Below, piece by piece: positions 44,935 to 52,736 of a DNA stretch of 64,000 nt. The DNA is taken from the NCBI RefSeq assembly GCF_013204795.1, contig NZ_JABMKW010000008.1, positions 248,001 through 312,000 of the forward strand, in the 5' to 3' direction. Below the pieces are notes generated by a model, which worked only from the letters and a program-made list of their open reading frames with translations, was not told where the DNA came from and did no database searches. Position 1 is the stretch's first letter. Every line of letters starts with the position of its first letter. The position numbers and the translations under genes were made by a program. This stretch comes from Pedobacter panaciterrae. GTDB lineage: Bacteria; Bacteroidota; Bacteroidia; Sphingobacteriales; Sphingobacteriaceae.

Positions 44935-45557
44935 AGTCTACTCTAATACAGAAATATTTTAAAGAGCTAACTGATCAGCAGATAGCTCAGTTTGATCAAT
45001 TGTACGAATTGTACAGTTTCTGGAATTCCCAGATCAATGTAATTTCAAGAAAAGATATTGATGAGTTATATGAACGCCATATTCTTCATTCGTTGGGAAT
45101 TGCCAAATTCTGCACTTTCAAAGCAGGAGAACGTGTGTTGGATGTGGGCACCGGAGGTGGATTCCCTGGCATACCGCTAGCTATTCTTTTTCCAGAAACT
45201 CAGTTCCATCTGGTTGATTCTATTGGTAAAAAGATTAAAGTGGTTACTGAAGTAGCTGCGGCATTAGGTTTAAAGAATGTTAAAGCGAGTCATTTAAGAG
45301 CTGAACAGATTGCAGACAAGTACGATTTTGTAGTTTCCAGAGCAGTTACCAGGCTTATTGATTTTTATCCATGGGTAAAAGGGAAGTTTAATAAAGAATC
45401 TAAAAATGCCATTCCTAATGGCATACTATATTTAAAAGGTGGTGATTTAAAAGAAGAGATTTCTGAATCAAAACTAAAAGCGGAATTATATCCGCTTTCA
45501 GCTTACTTTGAAGAAGAGTTTTTTGAAACCAAATACGTGGTTTATATACCGCAGTAA
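44925..45557 (+). CDS. rsmG: 16S rRNA (guanine527-N7)-methyltransferase
   Basis: RsmG (GidB) methylates G527 of 16S rRNA. The GTG start at 44925 lies inside the upstream glycosyltransferase gene, in another frame, and gives the expected N-terminus (EIKSTLIQKYFKELTDQQIAQ). Motifs are LYELYSFWNSQINVISRKD, ERHILHSLGIAKF, VLDVGTGGGFPGIPLAI (SAM loop), HLVDSIGKKIKVV and FVVSRAVTRL. At 210 residues it is standard. Loss of RsmG elsewhere gives low-level streptomycin resistance. Confidence 0.95.
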   Translation: MEIKSTLIQKYFKELTDQQIAQFDQLYELYSFWNSQINVISRKDIDELYERHILHSLGIAKFCTFKAGERVLDVGTGGGFPGIPLAILFPETQFHLVDSIGKKIKVVTEVAAALGLKNVKASHLRAEQIADKYDFVVSRAVTRLIDFYPWVKGKFNKESKNAIPNGILYLKGGDLKEEISESKLKAELYPLSAYFEEEFFETKYVVYIPQ

Positions 45558-45637
45558 GGTTTAATTGGTAAGCTTCAAATCTTAAAGGGCAGCTTCCTTT
45601 TTTAGTTCTTTAAATAGCCACCAGATGCTACTTTTTC

Positions 45638-45667
45638 TTAAAGCCGATCTTTAGTGATCGGCTTTAA
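45638..45667. other. 12-bp-stem hairpin at the end of the small ORF
   Basis: TTAAAGCCGATC (45638-45649) and GATCGGCTTTAA (45656-45667) are exact inverse complements with a 6-base loop. The hairpin covers the last codons and the stop of the 78-residue minus-strand gene and lies 80 bases after rsmG, so it may act as terminator for either side. A T run of good quality is lacking. Confidence 0.55.
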
Positions 45668-45874
45668 AGTTTGATCATATGCAATGAAATCTTCTGATAA
45701 TCTTAAGTAACCTCGATCATAATATAGCCAATGCATTACATCATCAAGGATTTTAGAAGGTTCAATAACTGGCTTTCCAATTTTTACTTGTTGCGTTTCG
45801 ACATTAATAAATAATATTAGAAGTGTGCAAATACTCGCTAATATTAACTTTATTTTGGCTACTTTATTAGTCAT
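45638..45874 (-). CDS. Small hypothetical protein with N-terminal membrane segment
   Basis: A 78-residue frame with one hydrophobic stretch near the start (KLILASICTLLILFINVETQ, about 9-28), then a short polar domain with KPVIEPSKILDDVMHWLYYD. I do not recognise a family. The N-terminus could be a signal anchor, placing the rest outside the cytoplasm. It is 29 bases downstream of the M56 gene on the same strand and probably belongs to the same BlaI-controlled unit. Coding is likely but not certain. Confidence 0.55.
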   Translation of the reverse strand: MTNKVAKIKLILASICTLLILFINVETQQVKIGKPVIEPSKILDDVMHWLYYDRGYLRLSEDFIAYDQTLKPITKDRL

Positions 45875-45903
45875 AAAGTTTTTTAATAAAATCTATTTAG
45901 GAA

Positions 45904-47361
45904 TTAATTACCTGATTTTTCTTTCACATTCACGGTGCCTTCTAGCGTTGTCTTAGTCCCTTCTTTTGTTTCTAATTTATCCTTGGTAAGAAGTCTATAT
46001 GTTGTAGATAGGGATTTTGCTTGTTCTTCATTTTTAGTAGGTGATGTTGCTGGTTTCCCTTCGGCAACGTGAATTTTATATGCCAAAATTATTGATTTGG
46101 TTGGTTCTCCATTTTTGGTAGAGGAAGTAATCCCGTCGTTTTCTTTAATAGTTATTGATTTTCCTTCCTCTTTCACTGGCTCAACAGGAGGTGGAGGAGG
46201 AGGCACTGGTTTATCAGGCACTACAATTGGCGGTGGGAACTTTATCTTTTTAACGGATCCTGCTTTTTTAGGAGCTCTGACTTCATCAGGTTTTACTATT
46301 GGTGGTGGGAATTTGACCTGTTTAACCACGGGAGGCGGTGGTGGCGCAATTCTAACTTTTGTAATTTGGCTCTCTTTAGTTGTTTTAGATTTTGCACCTG
46401 GTTTAGTCTTAACCTCTATTATTTCAGCTGCTTTTTTCTTAGGTGTTTCCTGTTTTACAGATTGATCGGACTCGTATTTCTCCGGATACAAGTCTATCAC
46501 TGCATAGTCTTTAGTAAACGCCATGGTGGATGCGCAGAGCATCCCTCCGGCAATTGGCAATGCAAACAGGAGTTTGAGCCTCGCTCTTCCCGTTGATTTT
46601 TTTTTGTTTAACATGTTAATTCTCCTTTTTAATATTGATTGATTGAATATTTGATTGGTAAGCTGATTAGGCGCAATACCAAAGGAATTTTGAATCAGAA
46701 ACATCGCGTATTGATGTTTCTGAATGTCCTTATGTGTTGTGATGTCGTCGGCGATGTATTCGTGCAGAAGCTTAATTTCTTTTTTGATGAAATAGGTGAT
46801 GGGATTAAACCATGATACGATTTGAATGATCTCAAAGAAAATTATATCTAAACTGTGTTTCTGCTTTATATGCACCATCTCATGCTTAAGAATGGTGTTT
46901 TTCTCCTGCACAGATGGATTTAAGAACAATAGGTTAAAGAAAGAGAAGGCAGCATGTGATTCGCCTAGTTCAACATACGTAATTTTTCCAGATTTCTGTT
47001 TTTTAGCATTAATGGAAAGTAAAATGATCTTATATATGCTCATTGCCATTTTTATTGCAAAAAATAAGGCTATAAAGAGGTAGCAATAAATCAACAGATT
47101 GCTTATCGTAAATGCATTAGATTTTTCGATTACTGGCGTTAATTGAACCGATAAGATCGTGACTTCCTTTTGATTGTTTAATAGATTATTGAGGTAGCCT
47201 ACCTGCAAAAGTGGAATAATGAAAGCTATAATACTCGTTATAATAAGATAATACCTATTTAAGGAATAGAAAGTTTCCTTATGTAAAAGCAAACGGTAGA
47301 AGCCGTAAAACGCAGCTAAATATAGATTAGCCTCTAGCAGATAGTACAACCAGTTCATCAT
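45904..47361 (-). CDS. BlaR1/MecR1-like M56 membrane metallopeptidase
   Basis: Sensor-type peptidase that is thought to release BlaI repression. Membrane segments lie at about 5-25, 35-57, 84-112 and, weakly, near 265-285. The zinc motif is HEMVH (His160-Glu161-His164) in LKHEMVHIKQKHSLD, and IVSWFNPITYFIKKEIKLLHEYIADD follows as in other M56 proteins. After residue 290 the chain is low-complexity and rich in Pro and Lys, with two near-repeats of KFPPPIVxPDxxxxP. No penicillin-binding sensor domain and no TonB C-terminal domain is seen. The start ATGATG overlaps the blaI stop. Confidence 0.87.
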   Translation of the reverse strand: MMNWLYYLLEANLYLAAFYGFYRLLLHKETFYSLNRYYLIITSIIAFIIPLLQVGYLNNLLNNQKEVTILSVQLTPVIEKSNAFTISNLLIYCYLFIALFFAIKMAMSIYKIILLSINAKKQKSGKITYVELGESHAAFSFFNLLFLNPSVQEKNTILKHEMVHIKQKHSLDIIFFEIIQIVSWFNPITYFIKKEIKLLHEYIADDITTHKDIQKHQYAMFLIQNSFGIAPNQLTNQIFNQSILKRRINMLNKKKSTGRARLKLLFALPIAGGMLCASTMAFTKDYAVIDLYPEKYESDQSVKQETPKKKAAEIIEVKTKPGAKSKTTKESQITKVRIAPPPPPVVKQVKFPPPIVKPDEVRAPKKAGSVKKIKFPPPIVVPDKPVPPPPPPVEPVKEEGKSITIKENDGITSSTKNGEPTKSIILAYKIHVAEGKPATSPTKNEEQAKSLSTTYRLLTKDKLETKEGTKTTLEGTVNVKEKSGN

Positions 47362-47729
47362 TTCTTGTTTTTAAGTTTTTCAGCAAGTTGGATCAATTCG
47401 TCGAGCTCATCCATGTCCATGTTTTTCTCTTTTACAAGGAAAGATACCAGGCTCTGATAAGAATTTTCGAAGTAATTGTTCATTACTTTATCAAATGCAA
47501 AGTGTTTGTACTCGTCTTCAGTTATTATAGGAAAGTAGATATGGGTGTTGCCAACGGCCTTATGATCTATAAACCCTTTGCCTTCTAATACTCTGATTAC
47601 CGTTGACACCGTATTGTATGCTGGTTTTGGTGGGGTCATTTTGTCTATAACATCCTTTACCAACCCCTCTTTTATTTCCCATAAAATTAGCATTACCTGC
47701 TCTTCCGCCTTTGTAAGTTCTCTCATCAT
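47358..47729 (-). CDS. BlaI/MecI-family transcriptional repressor
   Basis: A 123-residue winged-helix repressor: LTKAEEQVMLILWEIKEGLV, then TPPKPAYNTVSTVIRVLEGKGFIDHKAVG with the recognition helix (AYNTVSTVIRVL) and the wing. The C-terminal dimerisation helices end in a Leu/Lys-rich segment. BlaI dimers bind dyads with TACA/TGTA-like ends and are cleaved when the partner M56 protein signals. The next gene overlaps by four bases. Dyads over the promoter just upstream indicate that it represses its own operon. Confidence 0.93.
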   Translation of the reverse strand: MMRELTKAEEQVMLILWEIKEGLVKDVIDKMTPPKPAYNTVSTVIRVLEGKGFIDHKAVGNTHIYFPIITEDEYKHFAFDKVMNNYFENSYQSLVSFLVKEKNMDMDELDELIQLAEKLKNKK

Positions 47730-47750
47730 TTATTAAATATTGTTGTTAAT

Positions 47751-47797
47751 TAAAGTTACTACTATTTTTATAGTTTACAAACTATTTTTGTAGTTTG
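47751..47797 (-). promoter_or_regulatory. blaI promoter overlapped by two operator-like dyads
   Basis: On the minus strand a TTTG (plus 47778-47781) and TAACTTTA (plus 47751-47758) are exactly 19 bases apart, fitting the Bacteroidetes promoter with one -7 mismatch. Two dyads cover it: ACTAT-N4-ATAGT (47761-47774), between the two boxes, and CAAACTA-N6-TAGTTTG (47778-47797), over the -33 box. The placement is that of a BlaI self-repression site. Confidence 0.7.
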
Positions 47798-47871
47798 TTT
47801 TTAATTATCTGATTTACAGTTATATATTTTAGTTTGTTGGTTGGTAGATAAATAAATATATAATTTAGCCC

Positions 47872-48963
47872 ATGAGTTTAATCCACAAAATAGGCCTCAC
47901 CTTAATTAAGAGTGTGGGGCATGTAACTGCCAAAAGTTTGCTGGAGCATTTTGGTAATGCAGAGGCTGTATTTAAAGCAAGTAGAAAAGAAATATTGCAA
48001 ATTCCAGGGATTGGGCCTGCAACCGCAGATCAAATCCTGACTAATGATGCCCTAAAAATTGCTGAAGAGCAACTAAAATTTATTAAAAAGCATAGGGTTG
48101 AGGTTTTGTTTTATACCGATGATAACTATCCTAAGCGGTTAAAAAACTGCTTTGATGCACCCGTTTTACTATACTATAAAGGCACTGCTAACCTTAACCA
48201 TAATAGAATTATAAGTGTTGTTGGCACCAGAAAGGCGACAGAATACGGTAGGCAACTGTGCAAACAACTGGCGGTAACTTTGGCTGATTATGATGTTGTT
48301 ATAGTTAGCGGCCTGGCATATGGCATTGATATAGCTGCTCATAAAGAAAGCTTGTATCAGGACATGCCTACCATTGGGATTCTTGCGCATGGGCTCGATC
48401 GGGTTTACCCTCCATTACATCAGCCAATAGCCCAAAAAATGATGCTAAACGGTGGTTTGCTTACCGAATTCCCGTTGCATACCAATCCAGATAAAGAGAA
48501 TTTTCCGAAGCGAAACCGGATCATTGCAGGGCTTGCAGATGCCATAATAGTTGTAGAAGCCACTGCTAAAGGAGGTGCGTTAATTACAGCTGATATCGCA
48601 AATTCCTATCATCGCGATGTCTATGCTTTCCCCGGCAGAACAACTGATGTGAGTTCTGAGGGATGTAATTTCCTGATTAAAACGAATAGGGCAGCGCTGA
48701 TTAATCATGCAAAAGACCTCGCTTATTACCTGGGGTGGGATGAAATAAAGACAAAAAAGACTGAGCAAACTCAATTGTTAATTGGGCTCTCCAAAGAAGA
48801 ACAGAAAGTTGTTGACCTTTTACAGGTATCGGATTTAAGGATCGATGAACTGTCCATACGGTCGGAAATTCCTCAAAGCAAACTCGCCATGCATTTGTTA
48901 AACCTTGAAATGCAAGGGATTCTGATTTCTTTACCGGGTAAAACGTATAAATTGAGTGGATAA
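47872..48963 (+). CDS. dprA: DNA-processing protein DprA
   Basis: DprA protects incoming single-stranded DNA and loads RecA during natural transformation. The N-terminus has a helix-hairpin-helix (about 28-63: LLEHFGNAEAVFKASRKEI, IPGIGPATADQIL). The Rossmann-like core has VVGTRKATEYGRQ, IVSGLAYGIDIAAHKESL, FPKRNRIIAGLADAIIVVEA and AFPGRTTDVSSEGCNFLI. A winged-helix end (about 305-363) is the third domain. The length of 363 is usual. It is divergent from the blaI gene. No other competence genes are seen in the window. Confidence 0.95.
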   Translation: MSLIHKIGLTLIKSVGHVTAKSLLEHFGNAEAVFKASRKEILQIPGIGPATADQILTNDALKIAEEQLKFIKKHRVEVLFYTDDNYPKRLKNCFDAPVLLYYKGTANLNHNRIISVVGTRKATEYGRQLCKQLAVTLADYDVVIVSGLAYGIDIAAHKESLYQDMPTIGILAHGLDRVYPPLHQPIAQKMMLNGGLLTEFPLHTNPDKENFPKRNRIIAGLADAIIVVEATAKGGALITADIANSYHRDVYAFPGRTTDVSSEGCNFLIKTNRAALINHAKDLAYYLGWDEIKTKKTEQTQLLIGLSKEEQKVVDLLQVSDLRIDELSIRSEIPQSKLAMHLLNLEMQGILISLPGKTYKLSG

Positions 48964-49134
48964 ACGCATTAGCTTCTGTAATGAAATTTTTTATTTACCT
49001 ACATATTGCATTGTTTGTAAGTCTATTGGAGTACTAGATTAAAATAATATTCTATATTTTGTGTTATTTCAATATTAAATTACGAATATTCATTTATAAA
49101 TAAAATTCCAATCTTCAATCTGTATTTTTGTGTC

Positions 49135-50496
49135 ATGTGGTACAACAATATTTTAGAAACCATTGGTAATACACCATTGGTAAAATTGAATAACATTACA
49201 AAGGATATTCCGGCTACGATATTGGCTAAAATTGAGACAACCAACCCTGGTAACTCAATAAAAGATCGTATGGCGGTTAAGATGATAGAAGACGCTGAAA
49301 AAAGTGGTAAACTGAAACCTGGTGGCACCATCATAGAGGGGACATCCGGAAATACCGGTATGGGATTAGCTATGGCGGCCATTATAAAAGGTTACAAGTG
49401 TATTTTTACTACTACCGACAAGCAATCAAAAGAAAAGGTAGATGCTTTGCGTGCGTTTGGTGCTGAGGTAATCGTATGTCCAACTAATGTTGAACCTGAA
49501 GATCCAAGGTCTTATTATTCAGTATCTACGCGTTTAGAGCGTGAGGTTCCAAACTCATGGAAGCCCAATCAGTATGATAATTTATCTAACTCGCAGGCCC
49601 ATTATGAGCAAACTGGGCCCGAAATATGGGCACAAACTGAAGGAAAGATAACTCATCTTGTAGTTGGTGTTGGTACAGGAGGCACAATTTCTGGTACTGG
49701 TAAATACCTTAAAGAACAGAACCCTAATATTAAGGTTTGGGGAATTGATACTTACGGATCGGTTTTTAAGAAATATAAAGAGACCGGGATATTTGATAAA
49801 AATGAGGTCTATCCTTACATAACTGAGGGTATTGGAGAAGACTTTCTTCCTAAAAATGTAGATTTTGATATCATTGACCTTTTTGAAAAGGTAACAGATA
49901 AAGATGCGGCTTTGATGACCCGTGATATAGCACGCAAAGAGGGGATTTTTGTTGGTAATTCAGCAGGTTCTGCCGTTGCCGGACTGCTGCAATTAAAAGA
50001 TAAACTGAAGCCTGAGGATGTTGTGGTGATCATATTTCATGACCATGGCAGCAGATATATGGGTAAAATGTATAACGAGGATTGGTTAAGGGAGCGTGGC
50101 TTTTTAAAAGACGAAAAGCTTACCGCTGCTACTATTATAGATAAAAAAGACAAAACAGAAATTGTAACTATTGATTGTGAAAAGACTATTCTTGAAGCAA
50201 TTAATACTATGCATATGCTAAATATCTCGCAGATTCCGGTTACCCAAAAAGAAATGGTTGTTGGTAAGCTGGCCGAAGGAGATATTTTAAAGGCTTTAAT
50301 GGAAAATCCTTCACTTAAATCAGCTAAGGTTCAGGAGATTATGTCATCCGGGTTTCCTTTTGTTGACCTCAACACATCAATTGACAGGATTTCTGCGTTA
50401 ATAAACATAGAAAACAGTGCGGTACTGGTTGAGACTGAGGGAGGTAAGATCGAAATTATCACGCAGTACGATATTATTAATGCTATTTCTGCTTAA
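49135..50496 (+). CDS. cbs: Cystathionine beta-synthase / cysteine synthase with CBS pair
   Basis: PLP enzyme condensing serine (or O-acetylserine) with homocysteine or sulfide. The PLP Lys is Lys43 in TNPGNSIKDRM, the substrate loop is EGTSGNTGMGLAMAA, and the phosphate loop is GVGTGGTISGTGKYL. NSAGSAVAG and HDHGSRYMGKMYNEDW complete the catalytic part (1-330). Two CBS domains follow (about 340-453: ILEAINTMHMLNISQIPVT, EIMSSGFPFVDLNTSIDRI), probably sensing an adenosyl ligand. No haem-binding N-terminus is present. The length is 453. It is followed by its own terminator. Confidence 0.92.
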   Translation: MWYNNILETIGNTPLVKLNNITKDIPATILAKIETTNPGNSIKDRMAVKMIEDAEKSGKLKPGGTIIEGTSGNTGMGLAMAAIIKGYKCIFTTTDKQSKEKVDALRAFGAEVIVCPTNVEPEDPRSYYSVSTRLEREVPNSWKPNQYDNLSNSQAHYEQTGPEIWAQTEGKITHLVVGVGTGGTISGTGKYLKEQNPNIKVWGIDTYGSVFKKYKETGIFDKNEVYPYITEGIGEDFLPKNVDFDIIDLFEKVTDKDAALMTRDIARKEGIFVGNSAGSAVAGLLQLKDKLKPEDVVVIIFHDHGSRYMGKMYNEDWLRERGFLKDEKLTAATIIDKKDKTEIVTIDCEKTILEAINTMHMLNISQIPVTQKEMVVGKLAEGDILKALMENPSLKSAKVQEIMSSGFPFVDLNTSIDRISALINIENSAVLVETEGGKIEIITQYDIINAISA

Positions 50497-50528
50497 ATAA
50501 GCAACCGAGACAAAAACCACTATACAGT

Positions 50529-50554
50529 AAAAAAGCCCCAATTGGGGCTTTTTT
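50529..50554. terminator. Bidirectional terminator between cbs and murA
   Basis: AAAAAAGCCCC (50529-50539) and GGGGCTTTTTT (50544-50554) pair around AATT. The whole element is a perfect palindrome placed between convergent genes. Confidence 0.93.
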
Positions 50555-50573
50555 ATTTATCGTCATAATGTTT

Positions 50574-51899
50574 TTAATGTGATGGAGCAGAAGCCTCAAT
50601 GCGCTTAATTTGTGCACCTAATGCACGTAAACGAATGTCAATGTCTTGATAACCACGCTCGATCTGCTCAATATTAAAGATTGTAGATTTTCCTTCGGCA
50701 GATAGGGCTGCAATTAATAAAGAAACCCCGGCACGTATATCAGGAGAAGTCATGCTGATACCCCTAAGTTTATATTTCTTGTCAATGCCGTTAACTGCTG
50801 CTCTATGCGGGTCGCAAAGAATGATCTGGGCACCCATATCAATCAATTTATCAACAAAAAACAATCTGCTTTCGAACATTTTCTGGTGAATAAGCACGTT
50901 TCCTCTTGCTTGTGTAGCAATAACCAACACAATGCTTAAAAGATCCGGAGTAAAGCCCGGCCATGGAGAATCGGCAATAGTAAGCATTGACCCATCTATA
51001 AATGACTCAATTACATAATGTTTTTGAGAAGGAATATAGATGTCGTCACCTCGCAATTCAAATTTGATACCTAGCTTTCTGAATACATCAGGAATTACAC
51101 CAAGCTCTGAATAGCATACATTTTTAATTGTGATTTCAGACTCGGTCATTGCGGCTAAACCTATGAATGAACCAATTTCAATCATATCAGGAAGCATTCT
51201 GTGTTCAGTGCCGCCTAGTTTTTCAACTCCTTCAATAGTAAGCAGGTTGGAACCAACTCCGGTGATTTTGGCACCCATGCGGTTCAGCATTTTACAAAGC
51301 TGTTGCAGGTAAGGTTCACATGCTGCATTATATATGGTAGTAGTACCCTTGGCAAGTACAGCCGCCATAACAATATTGGCCGTTCCTGTTACAGAAGCCT
51401 CATCTAATAATATATATGCGCCTTTAAGATTTGTAGCATCTACATTAAAAAACTCTTTTTTAGAGTCGTACACAAACTTAGCCCCTAATTTTTCAAAGCC
51501 TAAAAAGTGAGTATCTAATCTTCTTCTGCCTATTTTATCGCCTCCCGGCTTAGGAATTGCAGCGGTACCAAAACGACCTAAAAGTGGACCGACTATCATG
51601 ATTGAACCCCTTAAACCACCGCCCTTAGCTTTAAAGGCATCAGATAAGAAGAATTTAAGGTCAATGTTTTTAGCTTCAAAGGTGTAAGTGTCTTTAGATA
51701 AGCGCTCTACAGTTACCCCCATATCGCCCAGCAATTCAATAAGCTTGTTTACATCTTTGATATCTGGAATATTACTGATGGTAATTTTCTGATCTGTTAA
51801 TAAAACAGCAGCAATGATCTGTAAGGCCTCATTCTTTGCTCCCTGAGGATGAATTTCACCCTTTAACTTCTTTCCACCAATTATTTCAAATGCGTTCAT
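50574..51899 (-). CDS. murA: UDP-N-acetylglucosamine 1-carboxyvinyltransferase, Asp variant
   Basis: MurA adds enolpyruvate to UDP-GlcNAc, the first committed step of peptidoglycan synthesis. The inside-out barrel motifs are present: GGKKLKGEIHPQGAKNEALQ (Lys22-Asn23), MIVGPLLGRFGTAAIP, GTANIVMAAVLAKGTT and DRAAVNGIDKKYKLRG-like text near the end. The mobile loop reads PGGDKIGRRRLDTH, so Asp121 (codon at plus 51537-51539) replaces the Cys that fosfomycin alkylates (Cys115 in Escherichia coli). Asp at this site keeps activity and gives fosfomycin insensitivity in Mycobacterium and Chlamydia. Length is 441, slightly longer than usual. It lies 38 bases after a DUF4290 gene on the same strand. 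Confidence 0.94.
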   Translation of the reverse strand: MNAFEIIGGKKLKGEIHPQGAKNEALQIIAAVLLTDQKITISNIPDIKDVNKLIELLGDMGVTVERLSKDTYTFEAKNIDLKFFLSDAFKAKGGGLRGSIMIVGPLLGRFGTAAIPKPGGDKIGRRRLDTHFLGFEKLGAKFVYDSKKEFFNVDATNLKGAYILLDEASVTGTANIVMAAVLAKGTTTIYNAACEPYLQQLCKMLNRMGAKITGVGSNLLTIEGVEKLGGTEHRMLPDMIEIGSFIGLAAMTESEITIKNVCYSELGVIPDVFRKLGIKFELRGDDIYIPSQKHYVIESFIDGSMLTIADSPWPGFTPDLLSIVLVIATQARGNVLIHQKMFESRLFFVDKLIDMGAQIILCDPHRAAVNGIDKKYKLRGISMTSPDIRAGVSLLIAALSAEGKSTIFNIEQIERGYQDIDIRLRALGAQIKRIEASAPSH

Positions 51900-51937
51900 A
51901 CTACTGTTAAGGATCTAAATATTAAAATTGGTAAGAA

Positions 51938-52603
51938 TTAATGTCTCTGCTTAGGGTTATTGTTACGTTGCTGACGGTTGTTATTATTTTGTCTGCCTTT
52001 ATTGTTATTTCTACCGCGGTTGTTGTTATTTGCAGGTCTGCTTACAACAGGCTTAAATTCAACTTTGTTTAGATTAACATTGTCATCCAGTTCAAGCTGA
52101 CCACCAGATAGTTCACGTAAATTTTTGAAGATTGTTTCATCAGCTACGCTATCTTTATTCCACGTAACATAAGCCATTTTCATGAAGTTTGCTATGCCTT
52201 GTACCATTGCAGCTCTGCGTTCTGGTTCATCAACAGCTTTAGCCTTTTCAATCATTACTTCAACTGTTTTGCCGTAATGCTTGTATTTGATTTTTTGCTG
52301 AGGATATCCAATATGGTCAGGTTTTATTAAAGCTGCTTCAGGAGTAGGCTTAGGATAAGGACTATCCACATCTATCTGATAACCGGATATGATGTGTAAA
52401 TGGTCCCAAAGTTTATGTTTAAAATCGGCAACATCGCGCAAATGAGGATTTAAGAACCCCATTAAGTCGATTACTGCCTGTGCATATTTATTGCGTTCTT
52501 CACGATCGGGTAATTCAATAATGTACTTAACCATGTTTTGTACATTACGGCCATATTCGGCCAGAATTAATTCGTTTCTAGTGGTATTATAGTCGAAATT
52601 CAT
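51938..52603 (-). CDS. DUF4290 protein with Asn/Arg-rich tail
   Basis: The 221-residue protein matches DUF4290, a Bacteroidetes family of unknown function commonly found directly upstream of murA. The folded part (about 1-185) starts NFDYNTTRNELILAEYGRNV and includes LPDREERNKYAQAVIDLM and FKHKLWDHLHIISGYQID. The last 30 residues are almost only Asn, Arg, Gln, Gly and Lys. Such a tail is probably disordered and could bind nucleic acid, which is inference. The gap to murA is 34 bases and they should be co-transcribed. Confidence 0.88.
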   Translation of the reverse strand: MNFDYNTTRNELILAEYGRNVQNMVKYIIELPDREERNKYAQAVIDLMGFLNPHLRDVADFKHKLWDHLHIISGYQIDVDSPYPKPTPEAALIKPDHIGYPQQKIKYKHYGKTVEVMIEKAKAVDEPERRAAMVQGIANFMKMAYVTWNKDSVADETIFKNLRELSGGQLELDDNVNLNKVEFKPVVSRPANNNNRGRNNNKGRQNNNNRQQRNNNPKQRH

Positions 52604-52736
52604 TTAATTTATTTCTATGAAGTAGCTGTTCAGGAATAACGGCTAAATTTCAATTTTTATATAATTCTCTTTGTAGATTATTTATAAGCCTTACGATTCT
52701 CTGTCTAAGTTAATACAGATTTAGCAAATATATATC

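Noticed and set aside
46097..46465. Plus-strand glycine-rich open frame of 122 codons
   Set aside because: It is the antisense of the proline-rich tail of the M56 gene; Pro codons read backwards as Gly. No ribosome-binding site or family match.
45904..47729. Beta-lactam resistance locus of the BlaR1-BlaI type
   Set aside because: No beta-lactamase or penicillin-binding gene is adjacent and the M56 protein lacks a penicillin-sensor domain, so drug sensing is not supported.
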